Part shown: positions 46,379 through 54,855 of the stretch, piece after piece | How positions within the stretch are numbered: position 1 is the stretch's first letter | How the letters are laid out: the number at the start of each line of letters is the position of its first letter | Assembly (NCBI RefSeq): GCF_000454545.1 | Contig: NZ_CM002139.1 | Location: 3,602,944 to 3,657,907, forward strand | Length of the DNA stretch: 54,964 bases | Direction of reading: 5' to 3' | DNA from: Xanthomonas cassavae CFBP 4642 | GTDB lineage: Bacteria; Pseudomonadota; Gammaproteobacteria; Xanthomonadales; Xanthomonadaceae | Notes under the pieces: model-generated | Told to the model about the DNA's origin: nothing | Databases searched by the model: none | Seen by the model: the letters and a program-made list of their open reading frames with translations, nothing else | Made by a program: the position numbers and the translations under genes

Positions 46379-47449
46379 TTAGACTCAACTTCCAAGTGCA
46401 ACACCCCGCTTTGACGTAGGGTAGCGGCATGGGCACACAGTACAGGCACCTGGGTTCCGAAGAACGCGCTTTGCTTCAAATTGAACTCGGTAATGGAATG
46501 AGCATCAACTCCATTGCAAGGCGACTCAATCGCAGTGCGTCCACCCTGTCGCGCGAGATAAGGCGACAGGGCGAACCTGTCTATGCGGCAACCAGCGCAG
46601 CCAGCAACTATCGGCTGCGCCGCAGAGCGTGCGTTCGAAGGCGCCGGCTTGTTGAAGGCAGTGCGCTCTTTCAGCAGGTGCGTGACGACTTGGTTCTGTA
46701 TCGTTGGTCGCCCCAGCAAATTGCTGCCAAGCTCAAGGCCATGCATCCGGATGATCCAAGTCAACGCGTGAGTCACGAAACAATCTACGCCGCTATCTAC
46801 GCGCATCCGCGTGGTGGTTTGAAGAAAGAGCTTGTGGAGGCGCTTCGTCAGCACAAGCCGACGCGAGGCTTGCGCCGTACAACCGCTGCCAAGCGCACGT
46901 GGGTGCCGGAGGAGCTGCGTATCGTCCATCGGCCTGAAGAGGTGGCGCAGCGCTTGATTCCTGGGCACTGGGAAGGCGACCTGATCAAAGGGGCTTTCAA
47001 CCGCTCGTGCGTAGGCACGCTGGTGGAGCGAAAGACGCGCTTTGTGGTGCTGTGCAAGATGGATGGCTGTACTGCACAGGATGCGCTGGAGGGCTTCACG
47101 CGACAGATGAAGAAGCTGCCGCGTTTCCTACTGGGAAGCCTCACCTATGACCGCGGAACCGAGATGACGTGTTATCCAGAGCTGATGAAGCGGCTCAACA
47201 TCGATCTTTGGTTCGCCGATCCACATGCGCCCTGGCAGCGCGGCAGCAATGAGAACACCAACGGCCTGCTGCGCCAGTTCATGCCAAAAGGCGCGGACTT
47301 GTCCAAGGCGAGCCAGGAGTATCTCAACAACGTCGCCGACCTGATGAACGCCCGGCCACGGCAGACGCTTGGCTGGAAGACGCCGAACCAGGCGCTGGAA
47401 GAAGAGATCGCTCAATTCAACTCACGTGTTGCACTTGCAAGTTGAGACC
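46379..47449 (+). mobile_element. Complete IS30-family element
   Basis: About 1071 bp. The terminal repeats include CTCAACTT[C/G]CAAGTGCAAC at both ends (left TTAGACTCAACTTCCAAGTG, right read inward GGTCTCAACTTGCAAGTG). One transposase fills it. A fragment of a near-identical copy lies at bases 1-91 in inverted orientation. Confidence 0.9.
46429..47445 (+). CDS. IS30-family transposase
   Basis: A 338-residue protein. The N-terminal helix-turn-helix region reads ALLQIELGNGMSINSIARRL NRSASTLSREIRR. The DDE residues lie in GHWEGDLIKG, LTYDRGTEMTCY, and NENTNGLLRQFMPKG. The length is normal and there are no breaks, so the element may be active. It lies between the integrase and a truncated coding remnant. 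Confidence 0.95.
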   Translation: MGTQYRHLGSEERALLQIELGNGMSINSIARRLNRSASTLSREIRRQGEPVYAATSAASNYRLRRRACVRRRRLVEGSALFQQVRDDLVLYRWSPQQIAAKLKAMHPDDPSQRVSHETIYAAIYAHPRGGLKKELVEALRQHKPTRGLRRTTAAKRTWVPEELRIVHRPEEVAQRLIPGHWEGDLIKGAFNRSCVGTLVERKTRFVVLCKMDGCTAQDALEGFTRQMKKLPRFLLGSLTYDRGTEMTCYPELMKRLNIDLWFADPHAPWQRGSNENTNGLLRQFMPKGADLSKASQEYLNNVADLMNARPRQTLGWKTPNQALEEEIAQFNSRVALAS

Positions 47450-47577
47450 GCCCTGCATTGATTGGCTCTTTCCCACTGAAGATTTTCCGGTGCCACACGA
47501 TATGCATACGAAGCTTCTTGACCCAAAGCAAAATTGCCGTAAGAAGCTGTCACGCCAAAACGAGCGTTAAAATAAAT
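47450..47577 (-). pseudogene. Low-GC coding remnant cut by the IS30 element
   Basis: The minus-strand frame from 47577 reads NARFGVTASYGNFALGQEAS, then YAYRVAPENLQWERAN, and is cut at the IS30 end. About 40% of codons in it begin with G, as in real genes. The pattern SYGN...PENLQWE resembles the late barrel strands of SusC-type TonB-dependent receptors, but the piece is too short to be sure. TAA codons lie just upstream, so both ends are damaged. The GC content is below that of the core genome. Confidence 0.3.
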
Positions 47578-47683
47578 TTATTATCCAGGCTCTTGAGATT
47601 TTCGCAACTCTTATCGCTATTTGCCGAGAGCACTAGGAAAGAAGGCCACATGCAACCGGAGCCTGAAAGATTTTATATCTCAG

Positions 47684-47950
47684 TTATTTACGCGAAAGGT
47701 GGAAAGCTCCACCCCTTACGTAACCGCGCCCACCTTGATACTCAACCTCAACCACATAATCCGCCTTATTCAAATAAACCACTTTCTTAACTGGCAGGGG
47801 GCTCGAAGCCACCCCCAGCACTTCCGGACCATCTGATTTTTTATAAATCGTCACTTCGCCAACGGGAATGATCTCCATATCTGGAGCACAACCCGTAATG
47901 GTCGACGCCAGCAGAAGAGAAATAAACAATGTCCGGACCCGCGCAATCAT
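47684..47950 (-). CDS. Small lipoprotein, possible immunity protein
   Basis: An 88-residue protein with a lipoprotein signal: MIARVRTLFISLLLASTITGC. The mature part (about 68 residues) is beta-rich, GEVTIYKKSDGPEVLGVASS and VVYLNKADYVVEVEYQGG, and could be SH3-like. Its start is 3 bases after one candidate stop (TAG 47954-47956), and overlaps another (TGA) by 4 bases, so it is coupled to the truncated gene before it. Position after what may be an Rhs toxin tip suggests an immunity role in the periplasm. This is inference; no family is recognised. Confidence 0.6.
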   Translation of the reverse strand: MIARVRTLFISLLLASTITGCAPDMEIIPVGEVTIYKKSDGPEVLGVASSPLPVKKVVYLNKADYVVEVEYQGGRGYVRGGAFHLSRK

Positions 47951-48126
47951 GGCCTAGCCCGGAAGAGTGAATGTGACTTTGTTACAGCCGGATTGATATA
48001 CAGCATCATGTTCAGAGTCTCCGGAAAAATGGCATTCAATGGAGATAATGGCATCCCCATCTCCCGTAAGCAATTCTGAAGCGGGGAACCACAGTTGTTC
48101 GTCAAGCCATATTTTCCTTGATCTTT
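47947..48126 (-). pseudogene. C-terminal end of a gene cut by IS1595; possible Rhs toxin tip
   Basis: Two frames are open from the IS end. Frame A ends at TGA 47947-47949, overlapping the lipoprotein ATG as ATGA, and reads YGLTNNCGSPLQNCLREMGM then PLSPLNAIFPETLNMML. The YxLTNNCx(6)L...G...PxxL pattern is like papain-fold (permuted NlpC/LRAT) toxin domains at the tips of Rhs and T6SS effectors. Frame B ends at TAG 47954-47956 and reads RKIWLDEQLWFPASELLTGD and CHFSGDSEHDAVYQSGCNKV; its codons begin with G more often (about 34% against 19%), which favours B. Either way the gene is the 3' end of something lost, cut by IS1595 copy A. Confidence 0.45.
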
Positions 48127-49198
48127 CCTGATTAGCCCTGACCATCAGCCGCCTGTCGCAGGATCTGCGCCGCGCTGGGTGGATGCTGCTGTCACCTGAA
48201 GCCAACGAGGTGGCGTGATGAGTATCAATGCCGTGCAGTTCCAAGCGGGATTGTCGATGCCTGAGTTCTTCGCGTCCTACGGCACCGAAGCCAAGTGCTA
48301 TCGCGCGCTTTACAAGTGGCGCTGGCCGCAAGGCTTTCGTTGCCCTGTTTGTGCCGGACGCGTGCGCTCGCGTTTCAAGCGGGGTGCTGCGATCTACTAC
48401 CAATGCAGCGCGTGCCGGCATCAGACCAGCCTGATTGCAGGCACGATGTTCGAAGGCACCAAGCTGCCGCTGCGCACCTGGATGCTGGCGTTGCACCTGC
48501 TGACCTCGACCAAAACCAACATGGCCGCGCTGGAGTTGATGCGGCATCTGGGCGTCAACTACAAGACGGCCTGGCGGATGAAACACAAGATCATGCAGGT
48601 TATGGCCGAGCGCGAATCCATGCGGAAACTGGCGGGTTTCGTGCAGATCGACGATGCCTATCTCGGCGGCGAGCGTAACGGTGGCAAGGCCGGACGCGGA
48701 TCGGAGAACAAACAAGCGTTCCTGATTGCGGTGCAGACCGATGCCACCTTCACCGCGCCGCGCTTTGTGGTGATCGAGCCGGTGCGCAGCTTCGACAACA
48801 CCTCGCTGCAGGACTGGATTGCCCGTCGCTTGGCGCCCGAATGCGAGGTCTACACCGATGGGCTGGCCTGCTTCCGCCGGCTAGAAGACGCCGGCCACGC
48901 GCACACCACGCTGGACACTGGCGGTGGTCGTGCCGCGACCGAAACGGCCGGTGCACGTTGGCTCAACGTGGTGCTGGGCAATCTCAAACGCGCCATCAGT
49001 GGCGTGTATCACGCCATCGCGCAAGGCAAATACGCAAGGCGTTACCTGGGAGAAGCGGCCTATCGTTTTAATCGTCGATTCCGCTTGCGCGAGATGCTGC
49101 CACGACTTGCCACGGCCATGATGCAATCCACACCATGCCCAGAGCCGGTTTTACGTGCAGCGAGCAATTTTCATGGCTGAGAGTCGGGGCTAATCAGG
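48127..49198 (+). mobile_element. IS1595-family element, copy A
   Basis: 1072 bp, from CCTGATTAGCCCTGACC to GGGGCTAATCAGG. It has the same length and an identical transposase to copy B (53462-54533) but opposite orientation. Unlike copy B it has no target duplication: the flanks are TGATCTTT and AGGTGGCA. This points to loss of one original flank by deletion or recombination. Confidence 0.92.
48215..49180 (+). CDS. IS1595-family transposase, copy A
   Basis: A 321-residue ISXO2-like transposase. The N-terminal zinc ribbon has CPVC and CSAC (GFRCPVCAGRVRSR, YYQCSACRHQTS). The DDE domain contains VQIDDAYLGGERNGGKAGRG, EVYTDGLACFRRLEDAGHAH and the C-terminal HAIAQGKYARRYLGEAAYRF. The frame is intact and identical to copy B, so transfer was recent. 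Confidence 0.96.
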   Translation: MMSINAVQFQAGLSMPEFFASYGTEAKCYRALYKWRWPQGFRCPVCAGRVRSRFKRGAAIYYQCSACRHQTSLIAGTMFEGTKLPLRTWMLALHLLTSTKTNMAALELMRHLGVNYKTAWRMKHKIMQVMAERESMRKLAGFVQIDDAYLGGERNGGKAGRGSENKQAFLIAVQTDATFTAPRFVVIEPVRSFDNTSLQDWIARRLAPECEVYTDGLACFRRLEDAGHAHTTLDTGGGRAATETAGARWLNVVLGNLKRAISGVYHAIAQGKYARRYLGEAAYRFNRRFRLREMLPRLATAMMQSTPCPEPVLRAASNFHG

Positions 49199-49465
49199 AG
49201 GTGGCAAGTGTCTACGCACGCTCGGCTTGGCACGTGCGAAGGTGGTCATCGGATTGAAGGTTGCCGGCCATAACCTGCTGCGTCTGGCACGATTGCAGCA
49301 GGCCGGGATGCGGCCGGTATGAATGCCGCAGGCCAGAAGAACGCCTCGCGCGCAGCGTCGGCGAGCTGAGAGCTTGGCCGACCATGTCAGAGTGCTGATG
49401 TTTCCAAGCATCGTCACCTCCATGCATGCGCCACATCGACTCCGGCATGGTTATTCGAGGTGCCC
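49199..49465 (+). mobile_element. 3' end of an IS5-like element
   Basis: The fragment begins exactly at the end of IS1595 copy A, holds the transposase C-terminus, and ends at a terminus that reads GGGCACCTCGAATAACC from 49465 inward on the minus strand. The same terminus, with about 93% identity over 109 bases, starts at 54856. It has inserted into the Rhs gene. The 5' part is missing. Confidence 0.7.
49212..49322 (+). pseudogene. Transposase C-terminal fragment
   Basis: The open frame reads LRTLGLARAKVVIGLKVAGH then NLLRLARLQQAGMRPV and a TGA at 49320-49322. The helical, Lys/Arg-rich end with GLKVAGHNLLRL is that of a DDE transposase of the IS5 superfamily. The N-terminal part and catalytic residues have been removed where IS1595 copy A begins. 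Confidence 0.65.
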
Positions 49466-51847
49466 GTAAGTGATCGTCTGGGCGTTCCCGGTAGTCACGG
49501 TCTGGCGCCAGTGGCCAGCGCCGATGCCATATTCGTCGCTACCCACCCGCTCGAACGTCTGTGCGGTCGAGTTCCACGCTGTGCTGTCGCCCGATGGGTA
49601 GTTCGTGGCATTCAGCCGCCCCATCGCGTCGTAACCATACGTGGTCGCAAATCCATTCTCGTCGGTGGTCTGACGAATCCACCCGTTGTCGTCTACCGAC
49701 GCGGACTTGGCAGTGCCATCGGGATTTGCAACCGTCTGGGGAATGCCACGCTTCCAACCGGACAGGGTCGTTGCATTTCCTAGGCCATCCTTGACCTGGG
49801 CCAGGGTCCCATCGGGATTGTAGGTATAAGTCGCAACCACCTTTCCGTTGCGCCGCTCCGTCTGGGGCAACGCATTGGCGCCATAGTCAATCTGAGAGGT
49901 CGCGATGCCTGTGTTGACGTTGCGAGCCATGGCAGTTTGTCCCAACACCCAAGCGCCGCGTTCGTCGTAATACGTGGTTTCGTCGGTGCGGCTGTGCCAA
50001 GGACTGAACCGCTCAGTGCGCGTTGGCCTCGCGAACTCATCGAAGCACGGCTGCCCATTGCAGTCCGCGATGCGCCAAACGAATTGGTCGCCGTTGTCGA
50101 TCGTGATCACCTGGCGCATAGGTCGCTGCCTGGCAGCCACGGTGTTGTCGCCGTAGTTACCGGCTGGATACATGGTCCTGGCTGCATACGGAGCCGCGTC
50201 AAACGCGGCGTAGTCGCTCACCTTGCTGCGCGTGGCCGTCGACCCGTTCCATCCGAAGTCCTGCTGCAAAAGCAGACCCTCGTTGGACCAGTAGCGATTG
50301 CCAAACCGGTAGCGCGTGGCCTGCCCCGCGGGATCTTTGACCGTGATGTCCCGCGTGATGGGGGAACCGGCATTGCACTCGACGTATTTGGCAGGGTCGC
50401 TGGGATTCGGGTAGGGGCTTGGCTGCCAGCAGTTGTTGGGTGTGCCGTAGTCATACGTCCAGGTGAGCCCCTGAGCCGGCAGTCCCGGGCCGGAGATGCG
50501 ACGACTGGTGACGGCCATGACGTAGAACTGGTAGGGGATGTCCGAGTAGGCCTCCTGGATCCGGCAAGCCCTGGGCACCCAGGACCGCCCCATCAGCATG
50601 GAGTTGAGCGTGTAATCGCTGCGAGCGCCCGTGGGCGCCGTGATGCTTCCGGCCACATTGGTGCGTGACCATGGGCGGATGTTGTCGCAGCCTGGTGGCT
50701 GGCCGTAAGTCACACGTGCACGGGATAAAGCGAGCAAATCGAACGTCCAGCCACTCCCGTCAGGCAACGTCACCGTATCCACAGTGTCGCTGTAGCCGTA
50801 GGACCATGTCCGCCCTCCGGTAGTCACCGACGTGATGGTGTTGCCGTCTCCCCCGGCATACGACAGGTCGATTCGACGGCCGTCACTGGCAACGATGCTT
50901 AGCAGTTGCCAAGGGGCGCCAGGATTCCAGTTGTAAGTCACGGTGTTGCCGAAGCGATCGGTCACTCGCGTGGGATAGATCAAGACCTCTTTGCGAACCA
51001 AAATGTAGTTGTTGGCCACCATGGGAACAATGTTCCCGATACCTGCTGTTGTCATGCCCGTTCCGCCGGCGGATGCTGTGCCAACTGACTTGGCTTGAGG
51101 CGCAGGCGACGACTTGCTCAAGGCTGGATACGTGCGCGAAACCATGTGGTTGAACGCATACACGCTGCCCTGTGTATCGACCAGTTCAAAACCTTCGCCA
51201 CGAGCACCCGACTCACTGGCGCCATCGAGCGATGCCAGGCAGCGGACAGCAGAACCATCCTTCAAGACGATGGGATAGGTTCTGCCATCGTTCGGCCGCA
51301 GCGCCTGAGCGGAGGTCTGCAAAAGCTCTTGGTCTCCGCTCTCTGGCCGATAAAGAAAGCTTCCCCTCCAAAACTCTGAAGGATCAAAGTAGCCTCCTTG
51401 ATTTTCAAAAGCGGGGGGAACCTCATAACGGCTGCAGCGGCTGTAAGCCGTGTCCCTCGTTCCGTTGACCACCCAGCCATCGGGCGCGATGTTCCCACCC
51501 GGAAAGCCGAAGACACCATGCATGTAGGGAATATCCAAATCCCAAAGTTTGAAGTGGCCCTTCGTCGGGCTCCCCACCGTGAACCGACGACCTACACGGA
51601 CTTGGAGCGCATTGTTGCCCTTCAGATCCACATCGGTCTGGACGATCTCCATTGAGCCCGTATAGAGGTTGATGTTGTCCCCGAAGAGCTTGTCGCCGGG
51701 GCTCTTCACCACTGCGCCCGATTGGATCAACTTGCCGTAGTCGTCGTAGACATCCTCGGCCGCACCCAGTGCAGGCGACAGTCCGACCAACGCGGCCAGC
51801 GCCAATCCAAACACGCGTATCTGACGCGAGGTCCTGCCCGATTCCAT
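49451..51847 (-). pseudogene. RHS/YD-repeat protein, truncated by an IS5-like element
   Basis: About 798 residues remain. A signal peptide (RQIRVFGLALAALVGLSPALGAAE) predicts Sec export. The first 500 residues hold the N-terminal Rhs region (YTGSMEIVQTDVDLKGNNAL) and beta-rich sections; RHS/YD repeats appear near the end, TYTYNPDGTLAQVKDGLGN, TTDENGFATTYGYDAMGRLN. The last codons (GHLE, stop) are IS5-like terminus sequence from 49465, so the rest of the RHS barrel, the core cleavage motif and any toxin tip are missing. ATG 51847 has GGAAG in front; a longer TTG start is possible. Confidence 0.85.
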
Positions 51848-52775
51848 AGCATCTTCCAAGTTGACGACTGACCAAGGCCAGCACGAAGCTCATCGGTATC
51901 CATAGGCAGGCCAATGCTCCGCACAGCAAGCAGCAGCGCTCGCTCACGCAGGCAATGGCCAGCCCTAGGTAGAAGGTTTCGAGAGCGCGCGAAGCGCGAC
52001 CAGCGGTCATTCCCCAATGCTCTCGCGCAGACGAAGGTTGCTCAGAGCCATGGGCTTGTCAACACGCTGTCACGCCTGTAAGCGGGCTGGCAGACGACCA
52101 CGGCAATGCCAAGATACTGACGGCGCAAGAGTTCGGTTTCGCACAATGGCGATGCGACGTGCCTGGCCTACACTGAAATCAGACAATCCTGACAAGGTTA
52201 TGGGTGATTTTCTGACATAAGAAGTTGCGAGTCGAGCGCGGGACCACCTCCGGTGGAAGCCGACTGCGCAGTGAGCGCTCCCCACCCTTCTCGCTTGGTC
52301 GTTCCAGGAGGCTCCGCAAGCGGATATCCCCGCGCGATCGGCTCTTCTACTTCTCCCTCAGCCCGCTCTCTCTGGGCCCACTGGGCTTCATCGTTAGGCC
52401 GCAGATGGCTCGGCGGGGCCTGAGGAGGGCGGAGCGGCTGCATCCGCAGGAGGCTTACGCAGCTCGGTGGCGCGACCAGCGGTTTACGGCTGCCCAGTGG
52501 CGGCTCATGACTGCGTGACCATCAGGGTGGCTTCTGAGTCATCCCGTGATCAGCGGGCTCCCCATGGTTCTGTTTGTGCTGTATGCGCAACTTACAGAGT
52601 GAATGAGCTGGCTCGAAAGCCTAGGACGTCTGGACTTGATTAGGCCGCTTAACATCGCGCTGGAAGAACGCCGCGATCGAGATACCGGCGCGCCAACGAT
52701 TGAATCGACGTCGCCTAGGCTACCTCGGTGTAGGTATGGCCACTGATATCAGGTTGTGAGATCCAGACGAGTTAA
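51848..52775. other. 930-bp gap with no confident gene
   Basis: Several frames are open on both strands, including 52225-52518 on the plus strand (97 codons, Arg/Ser-rich) and 52198-52443 on the minus strand (81 codons, ending GGGPALDSQLLMSENHP). Neither has a good ribosome site or a family I know. The Arg-rich composition suggests shadows of a GC-rich stretch. Confidence 0.45.
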
Positions 52776-52801
52776 AGTCCCTTCGCAAAAGAACAGGGAC
52801 T
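52776..52801 (+). promoter_or_regulatory. Hairpin covering the ribosome site of the membrane-protein gene
   Basis: AGTCCCT (52776-52782) and AGGGACT (52795-52801) are perfect arms around a 12-base A-rich loop. The right arm contains the AGGGA that would serve as ribosome binding site for ATG 52805. It could limit translation or be a protein-binding site. Confidence 0.45.
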
Positions 52802-53461
52802 CTTATGGATTCTTCGGCGACCTCAATAAAGCCAGGTCTACTCGCAAGGTTCAAAACTTGGTGGGCAGGCATACGACCGACAGCTCAGGTATACCTGATC
52901 GCGCTAGCCTGCTTTGTTATTAGTGTGACGGTATTCTCAGTGCACCTGAACCATGACGCCGCGCGGATAGGTTGCTACCTATCATTTTTCCTCTTCGCTG
53001 CGGGATTTTTGAGGGAAGCCTACGTCTGGATTCTTCCCAAGTTGCAGCTGCCACTTGTGAAGTTGCTAGTCGCAGCGGGAAGCGTGACCGCAGCAGCGGC
53101 TGCGACCGGCGTCAGCCGAATGGCGGTGAATGAAGCAACTGGGCAAGACCCGGCAGCTTTCGCTACAACAGTGGCTTTGCTGGTTCCCATTTCATTCGTG
53201 CCCGTCCTGGCCGCCCTGATTGCGATAGCTGGCGTTTTGGTCATTCCGGGGACAATTCTTGGCAGCCTTGGTAAAGCCATGATCACTTGGTCCAAACCAG
53301 CAGATCTGGATGTAATTTTAAGTTTAGCTCGCATTATTGGCTGTTTGGCAGTTATCACTAGTGCCGCATCTGTGCTCAGCGCAAAATCCGTTCTTTTCCC
53401 GACGATGGAGTGGCTGGCAGGCCACAGCGCCCTAATGTTCGATCTCCAACCCAACAAATTT

Positions 53462-54533
53462 CCTGATTAGCCCCGACTCTCAGCCATGAAAATTGCTCGC
53501 TGCACGTAAAACCGGCTCTGGGCATGGTGTGGATTGCATCATGGCCGTGGCAAGTCGTGGCAGCATCTCGCGCAAGCGGAATCGACGATTAAAACGATAG
53601 GCCGCTTCTCCCAGGTAACGCCTTGCGTATTTGCCTTGCGCGATGGCGTGATACACGCCACTGATGGCGCGTTTGAGATTGCCCAGCACCACGTTGAGCC
53701 AACGTGCACCGGCCGTTTCGGTCGCGGCACGACCACCGCCAGTGTCCAGCGTGGTGTGCGCGTGGCCGGCGTCTTCTAGCCGGCGGAAGCAGGCCAGCCC
53801 ATCGGTGTAGACCTCGCATTCGGGCGCCAAGCGACGGGCAATCCAGTCCTGCAGCGAGGTGTTGTCGAAGCTGCGCACCGGCTCGATCACCACAAAGCGC
53901 GGCGCGGTGAAGGTGGCATCGGTCTGCACCGCAATCAGGAACGCTTGTTTGTTCTCCGATCCGCGTCCGGCCTTGCCACCGTTACGCTCGCCGCCGAGAT
54001 AGGCATCGTCGATCTGCACGAAACCCGCCAGTTTCCGCATGGATTCGCGCTCGGCCATAACCTGCATGATCTTGTGTTTCATCCGCCAGGCCGTCTTGTA
54101 GTTGACGCCCAGATGCCGCATCAACTCCAGCGCGGCCATGTTGGTTTTGGTCGAGGTCAGCAGGTGCAACGCCAGCATCCAGGTGCGCAGCGGCAGCTTG
54201 GTGCCTTCGAACATCGTGCCTGCAATCAGGCTGGTCTGATGCCGGCACGCGCTGCATTGGTAGTAGATCGCAGCACCCCGCTTGAAACGCGAGCGCACGC
54301 GTCCGGCACAAACAGGGCAACGAAAGCCTTGCGGCCAGCGCCACTTGTAAAGCGCGCGATAGCACTTGGCTTCGGTGCCGTAGGACGCGAAGAACTCAGG
54401 CATCGACAATCCCGCTTGGAACTGCACGGCATTGATACTCATCACGCCACCTCGTTGGCTTCAGGTGACAGCAGCATCCACCCAGCGCGGCGCAGATCCT
54501 GCGACAGGCGGCTGATGGTCAGGGCTAATCAGG
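53462..54533 (-). mobile_element. IS1595-family element, copy B
   Basis: 1072 bp with ends CCTGATTAGCCCC and GGGCTAATCAGG. It is flanked by a perfect 8-bp duplication ACAAATTT (53454-53461 and 54534-54541), the expected size for IS1595. It lies inverted with respect to copy A. Confidence 0.96.
53480..54445 (-). CDS. IS1595-family transposase, copy B
   Basis: A 321-residue protein identical to that of copy A, with the same 88-base leader between IS end and start codon (MSINAVQFQAGLSMPEFF). The zinc-ribbon and DDE motifs are all present. The perfect target duplication and sequence identity suggest recent movement. The start of the frame lies at 54445 reading leftwards, antisense to the gene it interrupts. 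Confidence 0.96.
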   Translation of the reverse strand: MMSINAVQFQAGLSMPEFFASYGTEAKCYRALYKWRWPQGFRCPVCAGRVRSRFKRGAAIYYQCSACRHQTSLIAGTMFEGTKLPLRTWMLALHLLTSTKTNMAALELMRHLGVNYKTAWRMKHKIMQVMAERESMRKLAGFVQIDDAYLGGERNGGKAGRGSENKQAFLIAVQTDATFTAPRFVVIEPVRSFDNTSLQDWIARRLAPECEVYTDGLACFRRLEDAGHAHTTLDTGGGRAATETAGARWLNVVLGNLKRAISGVYHAIAQGKYARRYLGEAAYRFNRRFRLREMLPRLATAMMQSTPCPEPVLRAASNFHG

Positions 54534-54855
54534 ACAAATTTTGTAGTGAATTTAAGGAGGACCGAGTTCTGAGACTTAACGATAGCCTGGTCATCGTCGG
54601 CCGCGTTACTGATGATGGAGTTCAGTTTGTTCGCCGCGCTTGCCCGCTAAGCGCAGAGGATACGGTTTTGCGCCCTCCTGAGTTCGCTAAGCCCAAGACT
54701 GCATTAACGCTGGGCCACCCAAAGCCACCAAGCAGCGGCGGACAGCGATAGGTGCGAAGCACCGCAGCAAGAAAAGGCGAGACGGCGCCAATACCGGGCT
54801 TCTTTGTTAGTTAAAACATCTGCTCCATCCTTGACATCCTTTCCTAGTCTGTTAA

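Larger units (their letters stand above)
52805..54751 (+). pseudogene. Membrane protein gene split by IS1595 copy B
   Basis: Part 1 (52805-53461) encodes 219 residues with about five membrane segments (VYLIALACFVISVTVFSV, YLSFFLFAAGFLREAYVW, VKLLVAAGSVTAAAAATG, VALLVPISFVPVLAALIA, and IIGCLAVITSAASVLSAK). Part 2 (54542-54751) continues CSEFKEDRVLRLNDSLVIVG to a TAG, 69 residues. With the IS and one ACAAATTT copy removed the frames join at ...QPNKF|CSEF..., giving 288 residues with a soluble, Pro-rich tail. No family is recognised. The gene must have been intact until recently because the duplication is perfect. Confidence 0.8.

Noticed and set aside
52225..52518. 97-codon frame upstream of the split membrane gene
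   Set aside because: Arg/Ser-rich, no family, and an equally long frame lies on the other strand in the same place.
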